Origin: Cyclobacteriaceae bacterium | GTDB lineage: Bacteria; Bacteroidota; Bacteroidia; Cytophagales; Cyclobacteriaceae | Assembly (NCBI GenBank): GCA_020436165.1 | Contig: JAGQYI010000029.1 | Location: 202,732 to 266,731 of the forward strand | Direction of reading: 5' to 3' | DNA length: 64,000 nt | In this document: positions 1 to 8,641 of the stretch, piece by piece | How the letters are laid out: each line of letters begins with the position of its first letter | How positions within the stretch are numbered: position 1 is the first letter of the stretch | Position numbers and translations under genes: made by a program | Notes under the pieces: generated by a model | The model's input: only the letters and a program-made list of their open reading frames with translations | What the model was told of the DNA's origin: nothing | Databases searched by the model: none

Positions 1-2
1 TG

Positions 3-1391
3 ATGCTTTTGCTTGTTCTGCTGGGATCATGTGTTGCTCCTACCTATTACCAGAAATTTTACAAATTCAATAAGTCGGTAAGTGACGGAAATTTGGTGGA
101 AGCCGAGAAAATGATGAAATCAGAACAAGCCAAAATGGAAAAGAGCCGGCTTCGTTTTCTGTTTTGGGTAAATGCCGGGGTGGTAGCTTCTATGCAAGGA
201 AAATTTGAAGAGAGTAATGCCTATTTTGAAAAGGCCGACCTCTTTATTGAAGACTATCAGAAAAACTTTCTGGAGGAGGGAGGAGCATTTCTTTTGAACC
301 CAAACCTTTCAACATATCAGGGAGAAGATCATGAAAAGCTGATGATCAATTACTACAAAGCCCTGAATTACTACCAAATGGGAAAGTACGATGAGGCTGT
401 TGTTGAATGCAAACGCATGGATATTCGGTTGCATCAATTAAGCGAAAAGTATAGTTCTGAAAATAAGTTTAGCGAAGATGCTTTTATCCATGTGCTGATG
501 GGAATTATTTATGATGGCACCGGTGACTATAACAATGCTTTTATTGCTTACAGAAATGCGTTAGAGATTTATGAAGGTGAATATGCCAACCTTTTTAAGA
601 TGCAGGTTCCTGAGCAACTCAAGCAGGACCTTGTTCGAACTGCTGACCTTTCAGGCATTTACGATGAGCGGGACCGCTTTATAAAAAAGTTTGACCTAAG
701 CTATGAACGCCCTGCCTCGGACCAGGCGCATGCTGTTATTATTTGGAACAATGGCCTGGGGCCTATCAAGGACGAGTGGGGTATTAATTTTACGCTTGTT
801 CGATACGATGACGGCTGGGTGTCATTTGTCAACGACAATTACCATATGAATTTCCGCTTCCAGGTAAGCGATGACACAGATTTGAGTGGTATCACCTGGA
901 TCAGGGCTGTATTTCCTAAATATGTTGAACGTCCTTTATATTACAAAAGCGCCATCGTAAGTACCGAAACTGAAAGCCGACCGCTCAGTTTGCTTGAGGA
1001 TGTAAATGCAGTTTCGTTTAAAGTACTGGAAGAGCGCATGTTTTGGGAATTCAGTAAATCGTTACTTCGGGTAGCCTTAAAGCAGGCCGCAGCTGCACAA
1101 GTGAGTAAAGACAACGAAGGGTTGGGTTCTGCACTGAGCATTCTTGGTTCGCTAACCGAAAGCGCAGATACAAGAAACTGGCAAACACTACCACATAGCA
1201 TTTACTACACCCGCCTCGATGTGGAAGCGAACAAGGAAAATGCCATTGAAATGGACCTGACGAATGTGAACGGACAGGTTGAGCAGCATAGCTTTAAGGT
1301 AAAACCTACAGAAGGAGAAACGGTTTTGTTTCCAATAAACACAATGGCAACCACATTTTGGTATTTACGAGGCTACCAGGTCACTCAATAG
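3..1391 (+). CDS. TPR-containing lipoprotein (COG3014-like), 5' end probably cut
   Basis: The visible protein begins with a hydrophobic stretch ending in a lipobox (LLGSC, Cys10), so it is probably an exported lipoprotein. The usual charged n-region is missing, and the window begins two bases before the first ATG, so the true start probably lies outside. Residues about 50-90 and 110-200 contain helical repeats of TPR type. The rest has no motif I recognise. The overall pattern resembles the COG3014 family of uncharacterised TPR lipoproteins. The next gene is convergent and starts one base after this stop. Function unknown. Confidence 0.7.
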   Translation: MLLLVLLGSCVAPTYYQKFYKFNKSVSDGNLVEAEKMMKSEQAKMEKSRLRFLFWVNAGVVASMQGKFEESNAYFEKADLFIEDYQKNFLEEGGAFLLNPNLSTYQGEDHEKLMINYYKALNYYQMGKYDEAVVECKRMDIRLHQLSEKYSSENKFSEDAFIHVLMGIIYDGTGDYNNAFIAYRNALEIYEGEYANLFKMQVPEQLKQDLVRTADLSGIYDERDRFIKKFDLSYERPASDQAHAVIIWNNGLGPIKDEWGINFTLVRYDDGWVSFVNDNYHMNFRFQVSDDTDLSGITWIRAVFPKYVERPLYYKSAIVSTETESRPLSLLEDVNAVSFKVLEERMFWEFSKSLLRVALKQAAAAQVSKDNEGLGSALSILGSLTESADTRNWQTLPHSIYYTRLDVEANKENAIEMDLTNVNGQVEQHSFKVKPTEGETVLFPINTMATTFWYLRGYQVTQ

Positions 1392-2045
1392 TTAGTCTTG
1401 CAAACGTAACTCTTTAACATACTTTACCAAAGCCTTCAATTCCTGTTCATTGTACTTATCTTTCATAGCAGGCATGGTGCTTTTGCCGTTATTGATGATA
1501 TCAATAATCTGTTCACTATTCATCTGACTTTTTTGAAGATTGGCCGCACCGGATAATCCTGCCGTGCCATCTGTGCCATGACAAACTGCACATTGTGCAT
1601 TAAAAAGAGCCTTTCCGTGCAAACTTAGATCGTAGTTACGGGCATCAGGGTTCGTTATTACTTCTTCGGTAAATGCTTTTCTCTTTCCAAATTGCGCCAC
1701 ATATATTTCAGCAATTCCATAGGCCCCAATAAGCAGAAGGAACGACACAAAAGCGAGTATCTTCTTTTTCTTTCTGAAACCTACTATAGCTAGCGGAATA
1801 GCCACCAGCACAAAAAGCAGTTTAACAATAAACAAGAAGCCAAAATTGGCTACGTGAATAACCATAATACCACCGGTAACAAGAAACAGAGTGCTGATTA
1901 CGATCTCAGGAACTCTGATAAACTTACTAAACTTATCAAGTGCACCATCGCTTCCAATAAGCAATAGGAACGTTTTAATGAGATAAATAAGAACGAAAAG
2001 TGTAACAACTAATCGGTGGGTATGGTATAGCGCTGTAAATAACAT
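1392..2045 (-). CDS. Membrane protein with C-terminal cytochrome c domain
   Basis: The 217-residue protein has about four transmembrane segments in residues 1-120, with histidines in the first segments that could bind haem (SirB-like appearance). A periplasmic class I cytochrome c domain follows, with CAVCH at 152-156 and a likely Met ligand at 191 or 194 (STMPAM). It is probably an inner-membrane-anchored electron carrier. It stands alone between convergent and codirectional genes of unrelated function. The cytochrome domain is clear; the relation of the membrane part to SirB2 is a guess. Confidence 0.75.
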   Translation of the reverse strand: MLFTALYHTHRLVVTLFVLIYLIKTFLLLIGSDGALDKFSKFIRVPEIVISTLFLVTGGIMVIHVANFGFLFIVKLLFVLVAIPLAIVGFRKKKKILAFVSFLLLIGAYGIAEIYVAQFGKRKAFTEEVITNPDARNYDLSLHGKALFNAQCAVCHGTDGTAGLSGAANLQKSQMNSEQIIDIINNGKSTMPAMKDKYNEQELKALVKYVKELRLQD

Positions 2046-2108
2046 AAGGATAACGGTTTATTGTCTGTTCAAATAAATAGATAAATCTACTCTGTAGCAA
2101 ATCGGTAA

Positions 2109-3299
2109 TCAGATTTTATAGCCTGCAACTCCTTTCATTCTCGGAAGCTTATCGAAAACAGCAAATTTATAATCATAAGCCAGGATGCCCGTAAAAGGCA
2201 GTGAAATAAAATAGAGCAGGGCAATTACTCCATTTCCAACAAGTAAATACACAATAAATGCTTGTACCAGAAATAGAAGCGGAGCAATAATAAGATTCGA
2301 AGCTTTTTTCACTGAGCCATAAAAGTGTATGTCCGAAACCACTTTTTTAATGATCAGATTGAGTAAATAATAGCTCGGATAGCTATTGATGTATCCGTAA
2401 ATAAAAACAGGGAACATGAGAATGCGATAGGCCAAAGAAGGAGTAGGGGGGATAGGCTCAGCTTTGGCTTCATCCGAAATTTCTACCGGGTTGGAGGAAT
2501 ACTTGTCTTCCAATTGGGAAAGCAGTTCCTTATCAGCATTGAACTGCTCAATAAGATCATGCTTGGGAGTACGCTTATGTAGCCATTCGTTTTCTATTTG
2601 CTCATAGTATTCCGTTGGTCGAATGGAGAGCACTCTCTCATCCAATTTCTGATACAAGTCGTCAACAAGCTTTAAGTAAGCCTTATTAGGGTTTTCCTTA
2701 TAGAGCGGAATATAGTCCTTCACATATATGGGTTCGCCATAATTCACGAGCATGTCGGAGCGAAAGCGCGTATGACGCCCATAATTGAGCCCAATGGGTA
2801 CAACAGCAAGATCAAGATCAAAATTATTGGCTTCCATGGCCGCAAAGGCAATACGTGCAATTCCCTTTTGAAGTGGTCGTAAGGCACGTCTGAGGTTGTG
2901 ATTGCCCTCTGCAAAAATTGTAAGTGGTGAATGCCCTCTGCTCAGGATACCCACACACTTATCGATAATTTCATCGTTCTTGGCCACACTTCGAATACCG
3001 TCTCTAACACGATAGATAGGCAGCATTCTCAGGGATTCGAGCCAAAATCGTGCAGTTGCACTTTCAAAAATATTGGCCCGTACCAGGTAATAAACACTCC
3101 GGGGTTGAGAGAATAGAATAACAAGTGCATCAAGAAATGCATTTTGATGGTTGGCAGCAAAAATCACCGGCCCTTTGTGTGGTATACCTTTATAATTAGC
3201 AACCTGCCACTGTCTAAAGTAAAAACGTATGAGAATGGAAAGTAAAAAATATAAGGTATTGTAATAAACGTAATGTATTGTCTTTCGAATGCGCTTCAT
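2109..3299 (-). CDS. PlsC-type 1-acyl-glycerol-3-phosphate acyltransferase-like protein
   Basis: A membrane-associated acyltransferase of the PlsC/LPLAT superfamily, which transfers acyl groups to (lyso)phospholipid precursors. The catalytic His/Asp motif is NHQNAFLD (His51, Asp57), an HX5D spacing seen in GPAT-like relatives rather than the common HX4D. The second motif FAEGNHN sits near 129-135. The N-terminus has one hydrophobic segment, and the C-terminal 100 residues (about 290-380) hold two or three more membrane segments. At 396 residues it is longer than PlsC (about 240). The acyl acceptor cannot be told from sequence. Confidence 0.85.
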   Translation of the reverse strand: MKRIRKTIHYVYYNTLYFLLSILIRFYFRQWQVANYKGIPHKGPVIFAANHQNAFLDALVILFSQPRSVYYLVRANIFESATARFWLESLRMLPIYRVRDGIRSVAKNDEIIDKCVGILSRGHSPLTIFAEGNHNLRRALRPLQKGIARIAFAAMEANNFDLDLAVVPIGLNYGRHTRFRSDMLVNYGEPIYVKDYIPLYKENPNKAYLKLVDDLYQKLDERVLSIRPTEYYEQIENEWLHKRTPKHDLIEQFNADKELLSQLEDKYSSNPVEISDEAKAEPIPPTPSLAYRILMFPVFIYGYINSYPSYYLLNLIIKKVVSDIHFYGSVKKASNLIIAPLLFLVQAFIVYLLVGNGVIALLYFISLPFTGILAYDYKFAVFDKLPRMKGVAGYKI

Positions 3300-3320
3300 A
3301 AAAATAGTGTATCCTTCAAC

Positions 3321-4241
3321 TTAGGCCTTGGCTGATTTAAACTTAAACAAATGACCTCGTGTAAAAATTAAACTCATAATAATTCCTGCGATTATATGCC
3401 AAATACCCCACCAGGCAGTTATAATAGCCATTCCTCCATTTCCTCCAAAAAAGCTAAAGATAATAACAAGGCCCAGGGCCGAATTTTGAATACCCGTTTC
3501 AATACTAATCGTCCTGCTATCCTCCTCTTTATTACCCATCAGTTTGCTGAACAGGTAACCGGTTCCCAGGGCGATGGCATTATGAAAAAACACCAGATAG
3601 ATAATATAGTCGTAGTACTTGTAGAATATATCCAGGTTCTGAAGAAAAGAAACAGCTATAAAAGCAATAAGAATTAGAAATGAAATTATCTTGATTGGTT
3701 CAGCAATTTTGGAAGCCAGTTTCGAAAATTTATATTTAAACCATAAGCCTAGCAATAATGGTGCACCCAGAATGGTGAAGATGGTTTTGAGCATCTTAAA
3801 GGTCTCCATGCGTATCTCGCGCGACATATGCTCGCCCAGGTATAAGTTACTCCAAAACTCAAAGTTAAGCGGGGTAAAAAAGGACGCAACGATTGTAGCA
3901 ATTGCCGTAAGACTTATGGAAAGAGCCACATTGCCTTTGCTTAGCTGGGAAAAAAAGTTAGAGACATTGCCTCCCGGGCAAGCTGCTACTAAGATCAATC
4001 CCAGTGCCAGCCCCTCTAACGGGCGAGTAAAGTAAACAAAGACAAACGTGAGTGCAGGTAATAGTATAAACTGGCTCAAAAAACCCGTTAACACAGATTT
4101 TGGATTACGTGTAATCTCTTTAAAATTCTTGGTATCTATAGAAAGTGAGACCCCAAACATGATAAAGGCGAGGGCAAGGTTCAATACGAATAATCGATCC
4201 TCTGAAAAGTTGATATGTATGTCGGATAGTGCTCCTTTCAT
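3321..4241 (-). CDS. Bile acid:sodium symporter (BASS) family transporter
   Basis: The 306-residue integral membrane protein has about nine or ten hydrophobic segments and the glycine- and asparagine-rich motifs of the BASS fold, for example ACPGGNVSNFF in the first half and TGIQNSALG in the second. Family members move organic anions with sodium; the substrate here is unknown. It is divergent from coaX, whose start lies 72 bases away, so the two share a short promoter region. Confidence 0.85.
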   Translation of the reverse strand: MKGALSDIHINFSEDRLFVLNLALAFIMFGVSLSIDTKNFKEITRNPKSVLTGFLSQFILLPALTFVFVYFTRPLEGLALGLILVAACPGGNVSNFFSQLSKGNVALSISLTAIATIVASFFTPLNFEFWSNLYLGEHMSREIRMETFKMLKTIFTILGAPLLLGLWFKYKFSKLASKIAEPIKIISFLILIAFIAVSFLQNLDIFYKYYDYIIYLVFFHNAIALGTGYLFSKLMGNKEEDSRTISIETGIQNSALGLVIIFSFFGGNGGMAIITAWWGIWHIIAGIIMSLIFTRGHLFKFKSAKA

Positions 4242-4313
4242 AAGATGCTGCGCACAAATATATCTTTTTTGGCAAAATAGTATTTATACTTACACATCCA
4301 TTCCACAAAAACC

Positions 4314-5081
4314 ATGTTTGTAGCCGTTGATATAGGAAACTCGAATATTACTGTAGGTCTGAAAAAGGAGGATAAATGGCAGGAATACAGATTTCCAACA
4401 CATTCCGAACAACCCTTATTGCTACTAAGAGAGCAAATTAAGTTGCTGGATTTGAGCAAGTTAAGAGGAGTTGGCATAAGCTCCGTTGTACCGTCCGTTA
4501 CTCCATTGGTACGTTCTGAAATTGAACTGTTGTTTGGAATGAACCCTGTGGTCGTCAATAAACGACATTACCAATACCTTCCTGTTGAACCGGATAATCC
4601 TGATGAGCTGGGCAGTGATTTACTGGTAAACAGTTTGGCGGCCAGCAAATTGTGTGGTCAAAACGATTGTCTTATTGTGGATTTTGGCACTGCACTAACC
4701 TACACGTACATTGATGTAAAAGGAGCTATAAAGGGAGTTTCCATAGCGCCTGGTATTAATACAGCCTTAAAGGCTCTGAGCCAGAATGCAGCTCAATTGC
4801 CTCAAATTACGCCCACATTGCCTGAAAAAGCTCTTGGAACAGATACCGTTTCTGCCATTAAAGCTGGCACTATCTGGGGGTTTGTCGGCCAGGTTTCATT
4901 CATGATTAATAAGATAAAGGAGGAAAACAACCCCAATCTAAAGACAATCGCCACAGGAGGGCTCTCTCATGTGCTTAAACCACTCGACAAGGTTTTCGAT
5001 CACATTGACCGCCACCTTACGCTAAATGGCATAGAAGTATACCATGATATCGTTAAGGCTGCGATGAGGCCAAACGGGTAG
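4314..5081 (+). CDS. coaX: Type III pantothenate kinase
   Basis: Catalyses the first step of coenzyme A synthesis, phosphorylating pantothenate in the cytoplasm. The N-terminal phosphate-binding motif DIGNSN (residues 6-11), the DELGSD segment, DFGTALT and the late TGGLSH motif are those of the ASKHA-fold CoaX enzymes. Length (255) is typical. Its 3' end overlaps the convergent ctaA gene by 29 bases, so the last residues of both proteins are encoded by the same DNA. Confidence 0.93.
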   Translation: MFVAVDIGNSNITVGLKKEDKWQEYRFPTHSEQPLLLLREQIKLLDLSKLRGVGISSVVPSVTPLVRSEIELLFGMNPVVVNKRHYQYLPVEPDNPDELGSDLLVNSLAASKLCGQNDCLIVDFGTALTYTYIDVKGAIKGVSIAPGINTALKALSQNAAQLPQITPTLPEKALGTDTVSAIKAGTIWGFVGQVSFMINKIKEENNPNLKTIATGGLSHVLKPLDKVFDHIDRHLTLNGIEVYHDIVKAAMRPNG

Positions 5082-6087
5082 AGTGCATGGTATATACCCA
5101 GGCTAGGAGTGTTAATAAAGCTCCCAACTGATGCAAAACAGCCAGTACAATGGGTACCGAATAAAGCAAGGTAAAGATGCCTAAAAGCGCCTGAAGCGAA
5201 ATCATTCCAAATAGCAACCCAAAACTTAACCGTTGTCGGTCGGTAAGAGAAGGATAGTAGACAATTGCCATCATCAGGGTGAATACCCAAACGGTTATGC
5301 CAAGCCATCGATGAATAAACTGAACCCCTGCAACCGTATCGATCCATGCCAGCCAGCCTTGCTGTTGCAAACTTTCATGAATAACGTTTGGAAGCCATTC
5401 TCCATTCATGGTGGGGAATGTAGGATAGAAGAGACCGGCTTTCAACCCTGCAACAAAGGCTCCAAAAACAATTTGCAAAATCAGCAAACCCAAAAGTACG
5501 CGAAGTATAGGCCGGTAGTAGGTTGCATGTACCTTATTGGCCACTGGCCAGCCAATTTTCAATGCCAGATCAATAATCATCGCAAAAAGGGTGAAGGCTG
5601 TTATCAGGTGGGCAGCCAGGCGGTAGTGACTTACATGCGGATTGTTCACCAGTCCGCTTTTAACCATAAACCATCCTAAAAAGCCCTGAAAAGCACCCAG
5701 AGCCAAAATAAGAAGTAGTTTGCCAATAAGTGCTTTGCTCAACCGCTTGCGAATAAGAAAGTAAAAGAAGGGTATGATAAAGACCAATCCAATCACTCTT
5801 CCCAAGAGCCTGTGAAGGTATTCCCACCAAAAAATTGATTTGAAATCGCTTAATGTGTAATGGATATTAAGCTTTTGATACTCAGGGAATTGTTTATATT
5901 TTTCGAAAGTTGCCTGCCAGGCTTGTTCATTCATAGGAGGCACGGCACCCATAATTAATTTCCATTCTACCATCGACAATCCCGACTGCGTTAGCCGGGT
6001 AATTCCTCCAATCACAACCATGGAGGCTACTAAAAATGCTCCTGTTAGAAGCCATACCACAATGGCTCTAGTTGATTTTTCCTTCAT
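5053..6087 (-). CDS. ctaA: Haem A synthase (COX15/CtaA family)
   Basis: An inner-membrane enzyme that oxidises the C8 methyl of haem O to make haem A for cytochrome oxidase. The 344-residue protein has about eight membrane segments in two similar halves. Conserved histidines are visible in YLHRLLGR, the HYRLAAHL segment, FIHRWLG and LHQLGALL. The early segment GGITRLTQSGLSMVEWK is a family hallmark. It is convergent with coaX (29-base overlap). No other oxidase genes are in the window. Confidence 0.93.
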   Translation of the reverse strand: MKEKSTRAIVVWLLTGAFLVASMVVIGGITRLTQSGLSMVEWKLIMGAVPPMNEQAWQATFEKYKQFPEYQKLNIHYTLSDFKSIFWWEYLHRLLGRVIGLVFIIPFFYFLIRKRLSKALIGKLLLILALGAFQGFLGWFMVKSGLVNNPHVSHYRLAAHLITAFTLFAMIIDLALKIGWPVANKVHATYYRPILRVLLGLLILQIVFGAFVAGLKAGLFYPTFPTMNGEWLPNVIHESLQQQGWLAWIDTVAGVQFIHRWLGITVWVFTLMMAIVYYPSLTDRQRLSFGLLFGMISLQALLGIFTLLYSVPIVLAVLHQLGALLTLLAWVYTMHSTRLASSQP

Positions 6088-6120
6088 GCTGGCAAATGTA
6101 GAACAGCAATTGGAAACACT

Positions 6121-6675
6121 CTACTTTTGAAGTTTAAAAAGGTTTACACCAATGTAAAATTGTACCGAATAGGTGTTGGCTGTTTGCACCACAATAAGGT
6201 CAGGTCGCTCTATTATATTCTTGAGACCATTAGAAAAGCGCAGGCCGGTAACAAACCGCTCCGTAGGAAAGAACTCAAAAGTGAGAAGAAAGGCATAATT
6301 CGAATGATAAATTACTTCCCTGGCCTGGTTGGTTCCGCCCAGCAAAAAACCGTATTGCCCACCAATAGATAAGCTAAAGCTTGTAGTGAAATCGAACCCA
6401 ACAAGCAGTGGAATATTTAAGTAATCGAGGCGTTGGTTTTTGTACCCTTCCTGAGAAAAAGCAATACCAGGTTTTATCGACCAACCGAGGTCACCCACAT
6501 AATGCTTGTAGGATATACCGGTGTTGAACCCCAGCTTGCCATCTGGATTTATGCTATTTGTGCTGCTTACACTGGAGTAATTCAATCCTCCATGAACCGA
6601 AAACCTGTTCTGAGCATGCAACGAAACCAGGGACACCAACAAACCTAAAACCAATGTAAGGGCACATTTTTTCAT
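6121..6675 (-). CDS. Outer-membrane beta-barrel protein (PorT-like/OmpW-like, uncharacterised)
   Basis: I choose the ATG at 6675 (MKKCALTL), which gives a clean signal peptide ending at LHAQ. The frame runs further upstream to 6744, but those residues look like translated leader. The mature ~165 residues alternate polar and hydrophobic strands with a terminal aromatic-rich strand (YSVQFYIGVNLF), typical of small eight-stranded barrels of Bacteroidota. No functional motif is seen. Confidence 0.75.
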   Translation of the reverse strand: MKKCALTLVLGLLVSLVSLHAQNRFSVHGGLNYSSVSSTNSINPDGKLGFNTGISYKHYVGDLGWSIKPGIAFSQEGYKNQRLDYLNIPLLVGFDFTTSFSLSIGGQYGFLLGGTNQAREVIYHSNYAFLLTFEFFPTERFVTGLRFSNGLKNIIERPDLIVVQTANTYSVQFYIGVNLFKLQK

Positions 6676-6814
6676 AAAACTAAATGTAGCAAAGAAAAAA
6701 CGAACCAATGCACAAACTAAGCAAAGAATTAGGCCTATTTGCATCTATTGCCTATTTTCGGGGCTATATTTTGGTAAGACAATCGGTAGATTCGTCCCGG
6801 ATTGTATGTTACTT

Positions 6815-6846
6815 TTTGTATGCAGTGTTTATTAATGCTAACTTTA
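6815..6846 (+). promoter_or_regulatory. Candidate Bacteroidota-type promoter
   Basis: TTTG at 6815-6818 and TAACTTTA at 6839-6846 are separated by 20 bases, close to the TTTG / TAnnTTTG pattern of Bacteroidota primary sigma factor promoters (last base A instead of G). The following start codon is 16 bases downstream. Confidence 0.45.
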
Positions 6847-6862
6847 AATAAAAAGAACAGAA

Positions 6863-7477
6863 ATGTTTACTGAAAACGAAGTAAGTGCTCTGATCAACTT
6901 CCCTCATATTAAGGAAGAAACAGCCAAGCTGAAAAGGCGATTTATTCAGGAAGAAGCTGAATTCCTTGAAATCAGCGACCATGATTTTCTATCGCTCGTT
7001 CTGTTAACTCCGTCAATTGGGCTTGCCTTAGCCAATGGGAGTGTTAGCTTGTTTGAAGAAATGGCCCTGAACAAGAAAGCCAGAAAGCTTTCTAAAGGGG
7101 GATATTGGATGAAAAAGGATCCGGTTGTATTTGCCATGGAGCATCTGATTGACGGATACGACAAATGGTCGTCTATTTTTTATGACCACATTCAGATGCT
7201 GATGGAAAAAACCATTGATGTGGGTAGCCTGAAGGATCAGGCTTTCAAGCTGAATGAAGTAAATGAGGAGAATCAGTGCATGCAAGTGCTTAAATCACCC
7301 TTTATTATTATACGGTTCTTAACTTCCTTTTTCATGAATGACGAAGAGGAAGATATTCTTGCCGACAGAAAAATATCAAAAGTTGAATATGACAAACTTC
7401 TGGAGATAGCAGAACAATTAGGCCTTTTAGACATACCTATCTTCCAAATTTATCGTTCCAAACTTATCGTTAAATAG
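6863..7477 (+). CDS. Hypothetical protein
   Basis: A 204-residue protein without signal peptide or clear membrane segments, predominantly helical and acidic, with a mildly hydrophobic stretch near 40-60. I recognise no family. The C-terminal segment (about 160-204), which ends in a basic YRSKLIVK tail, reads like a small helical bundle. The next gene starts 20 bases downstream, so the two may be cotranscribed. A good promoter candidate lies just upstream, which supports it as a real gene. Confidence 0.7.
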   Translation: MFTENEVSALINFPHIKEETAKLKRRFIQEEAEFLEISDHDFLSLVLLTPSIGLALANGSVSLFEEMALNKKARKLSKGGYWMKKDPVVFAMEHLIDGYDKWSSIFYDHIQMLMEKTIDVGSLKDQAFKLNEVNEENQCMQVLKSPFIIIRFLTSFFMNDEEEDILADRKISKVEYDKLLEIAEQLGLLDIPIFQIYRSKLIVK

Positions 7478-7497
7478 AAGAACGATCAATTGAATTT

Positions 7498-8517
7498 ATG
7501 CGCAACCTGCTAGCTGTATGTTTACTTATCATTGGAGGGATACTTCCAACCTGGGGACAATCGTCCTATGGTGGCGGTGATCCTTCGTTAGAGGCTAAAG
7601 GGTTTCGTAACTTTTTAGGCAATTTTTCCCTTCATGTAAGTTCCGGTTATGGGGTTACGTTCTACAGCCACGAAATCAATGGTCCGGGAATACTTCAGGT
7701 AAAAGATAGTACAGCTTTTCTTTTCGATAACTTTTATGTTATATCCGATACGTTAGATGCAGGATACTCCAACTGGGTGAATAATGCGCAGGCGGCACCG
7801 GGTATTCCTGTTGGTGACGAGGATTTCCTCTTAGGAACAGATACACTGGCCGTTAAATACAAGGCCACGGGAGGAAGCATTCCTATCTCATTGGCAGTAA
7901 GTTATACCTATGACCGTTACCGCTTTGGAGTTGGTTTTACCTACGAACAGGCATTTTCAACCAAATATTATCCTTCCATATTACCGGGCGATCTCCAACC
8001 TTTTAAAACCAATTATGCCACTTCTTCCATATCCAGGTATTATTTGTACGTAGGAGGGGAGGTTTTCAGATCCATGCGCCACACCATTGCCGTAGATGCA
8101 ACATTGGGAACCTTCAAATTTGGTAAGAAGCACTACAATCCGGATCAGATCAAAACAAAACTGTTCTTTAATTTAGGAGTTTCGTTTGAGCGGTCACTTT
8201 CCGAGTATTTTAAGGTGTATGTACGGCCATCTGCGGAACTTAAGAACTACAGCCTTACGGTTCCCGGGCTGGATTACAAGATAAATCATTTCATGCCAGC
8301 ATTTTATTTGAATGTAGGGGCTATTCTACGAATGCCCGACCTGCACAAATGCCCGATATCTTCGTGTAATACACAACGAAATCACCCACATGGAGACAAG
8401 CTTTACCGAAGCAGGATGCATCCATTCTGGAAGTGGCAGAACCCAAATTATGGCCAGAATTATCCTCAATTGGTGAAATACAAAGGAAGAAATAAAAAGA
8501 AACTGAATCCCTATTAA
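7498..8517 (+). CDS. Exported outer-membrane beta-barrel-like protein
   Basis: The first 20 residues form a signal peptide (ends TWGQ). The body of the 339-residue protein is rich in Gly, Tyr and alternating hydrophobic residues, compatible with a beta-barrel. The last ~60 residues are unusual for a barrel: a Cys pair (CPISSC), many His/Asn/Pro and a basic KGRNKKKLNPY end, a tail I associate with Cytophagales envelope proteins of unknown role. It may be cotranscribed with the hypothetical gene upstream. Confidence 0.7.
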   Translation: MRNLLAVCLLIIGGILPTWGQSSYGGGDPSLEAKGFRNFLGNFSLHVSSGYGVTFYSHEINGPGILQVKDSTAFLFDNFYVISDTLDAGYSNWVNNAQAAPGIPVGDEDFLLGTDTLAVKYKATGGSIPISLAVSYTYDRYRFGVGFTYEQAFSTKYYPSILPGDLQPFKTNYATSSISRYYLYVGGEVFRSMRHTIAVDATLGTFKFGKKHYNPDQIKTKLFFNLGVSFERSLSEYFKVYVRPSAELKNYSLTVPGLDYKINHFMPAFYLNVGAILRMPDLHKCPISSCNTQRNHPHGDKLYRSRMHPFWKWQNPNYGQNYPQLVKYKGRNKKKLNPY

Positions 8518-8578
8518 ATTTTTTCCTTAAAAATTCCTGTTTTAAAGCTTTTTAAGCAGTTTTTTATCGTTTGCCGAG

Positions 8579-8611
8579 TTGCTCAATTACGGATAATTAT
8601 TTGTAAATTTG
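8579..8611 (+). promoter_or_regulatory. Candidate gyrA promoter
   Basis: TTG at 8579-8581 and TAAATTTG at 8604-8611, 22 bases apart, fit the Bacteroidota TTG / TAnnTTTG pattern exactly at the -7 element. The gyrA ATG lies 30 bases downstream. Confidence 0.55.
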
Positions 8612-8641
8612 AGCGCAATTTTAATGAACAAATCTCAGTAA

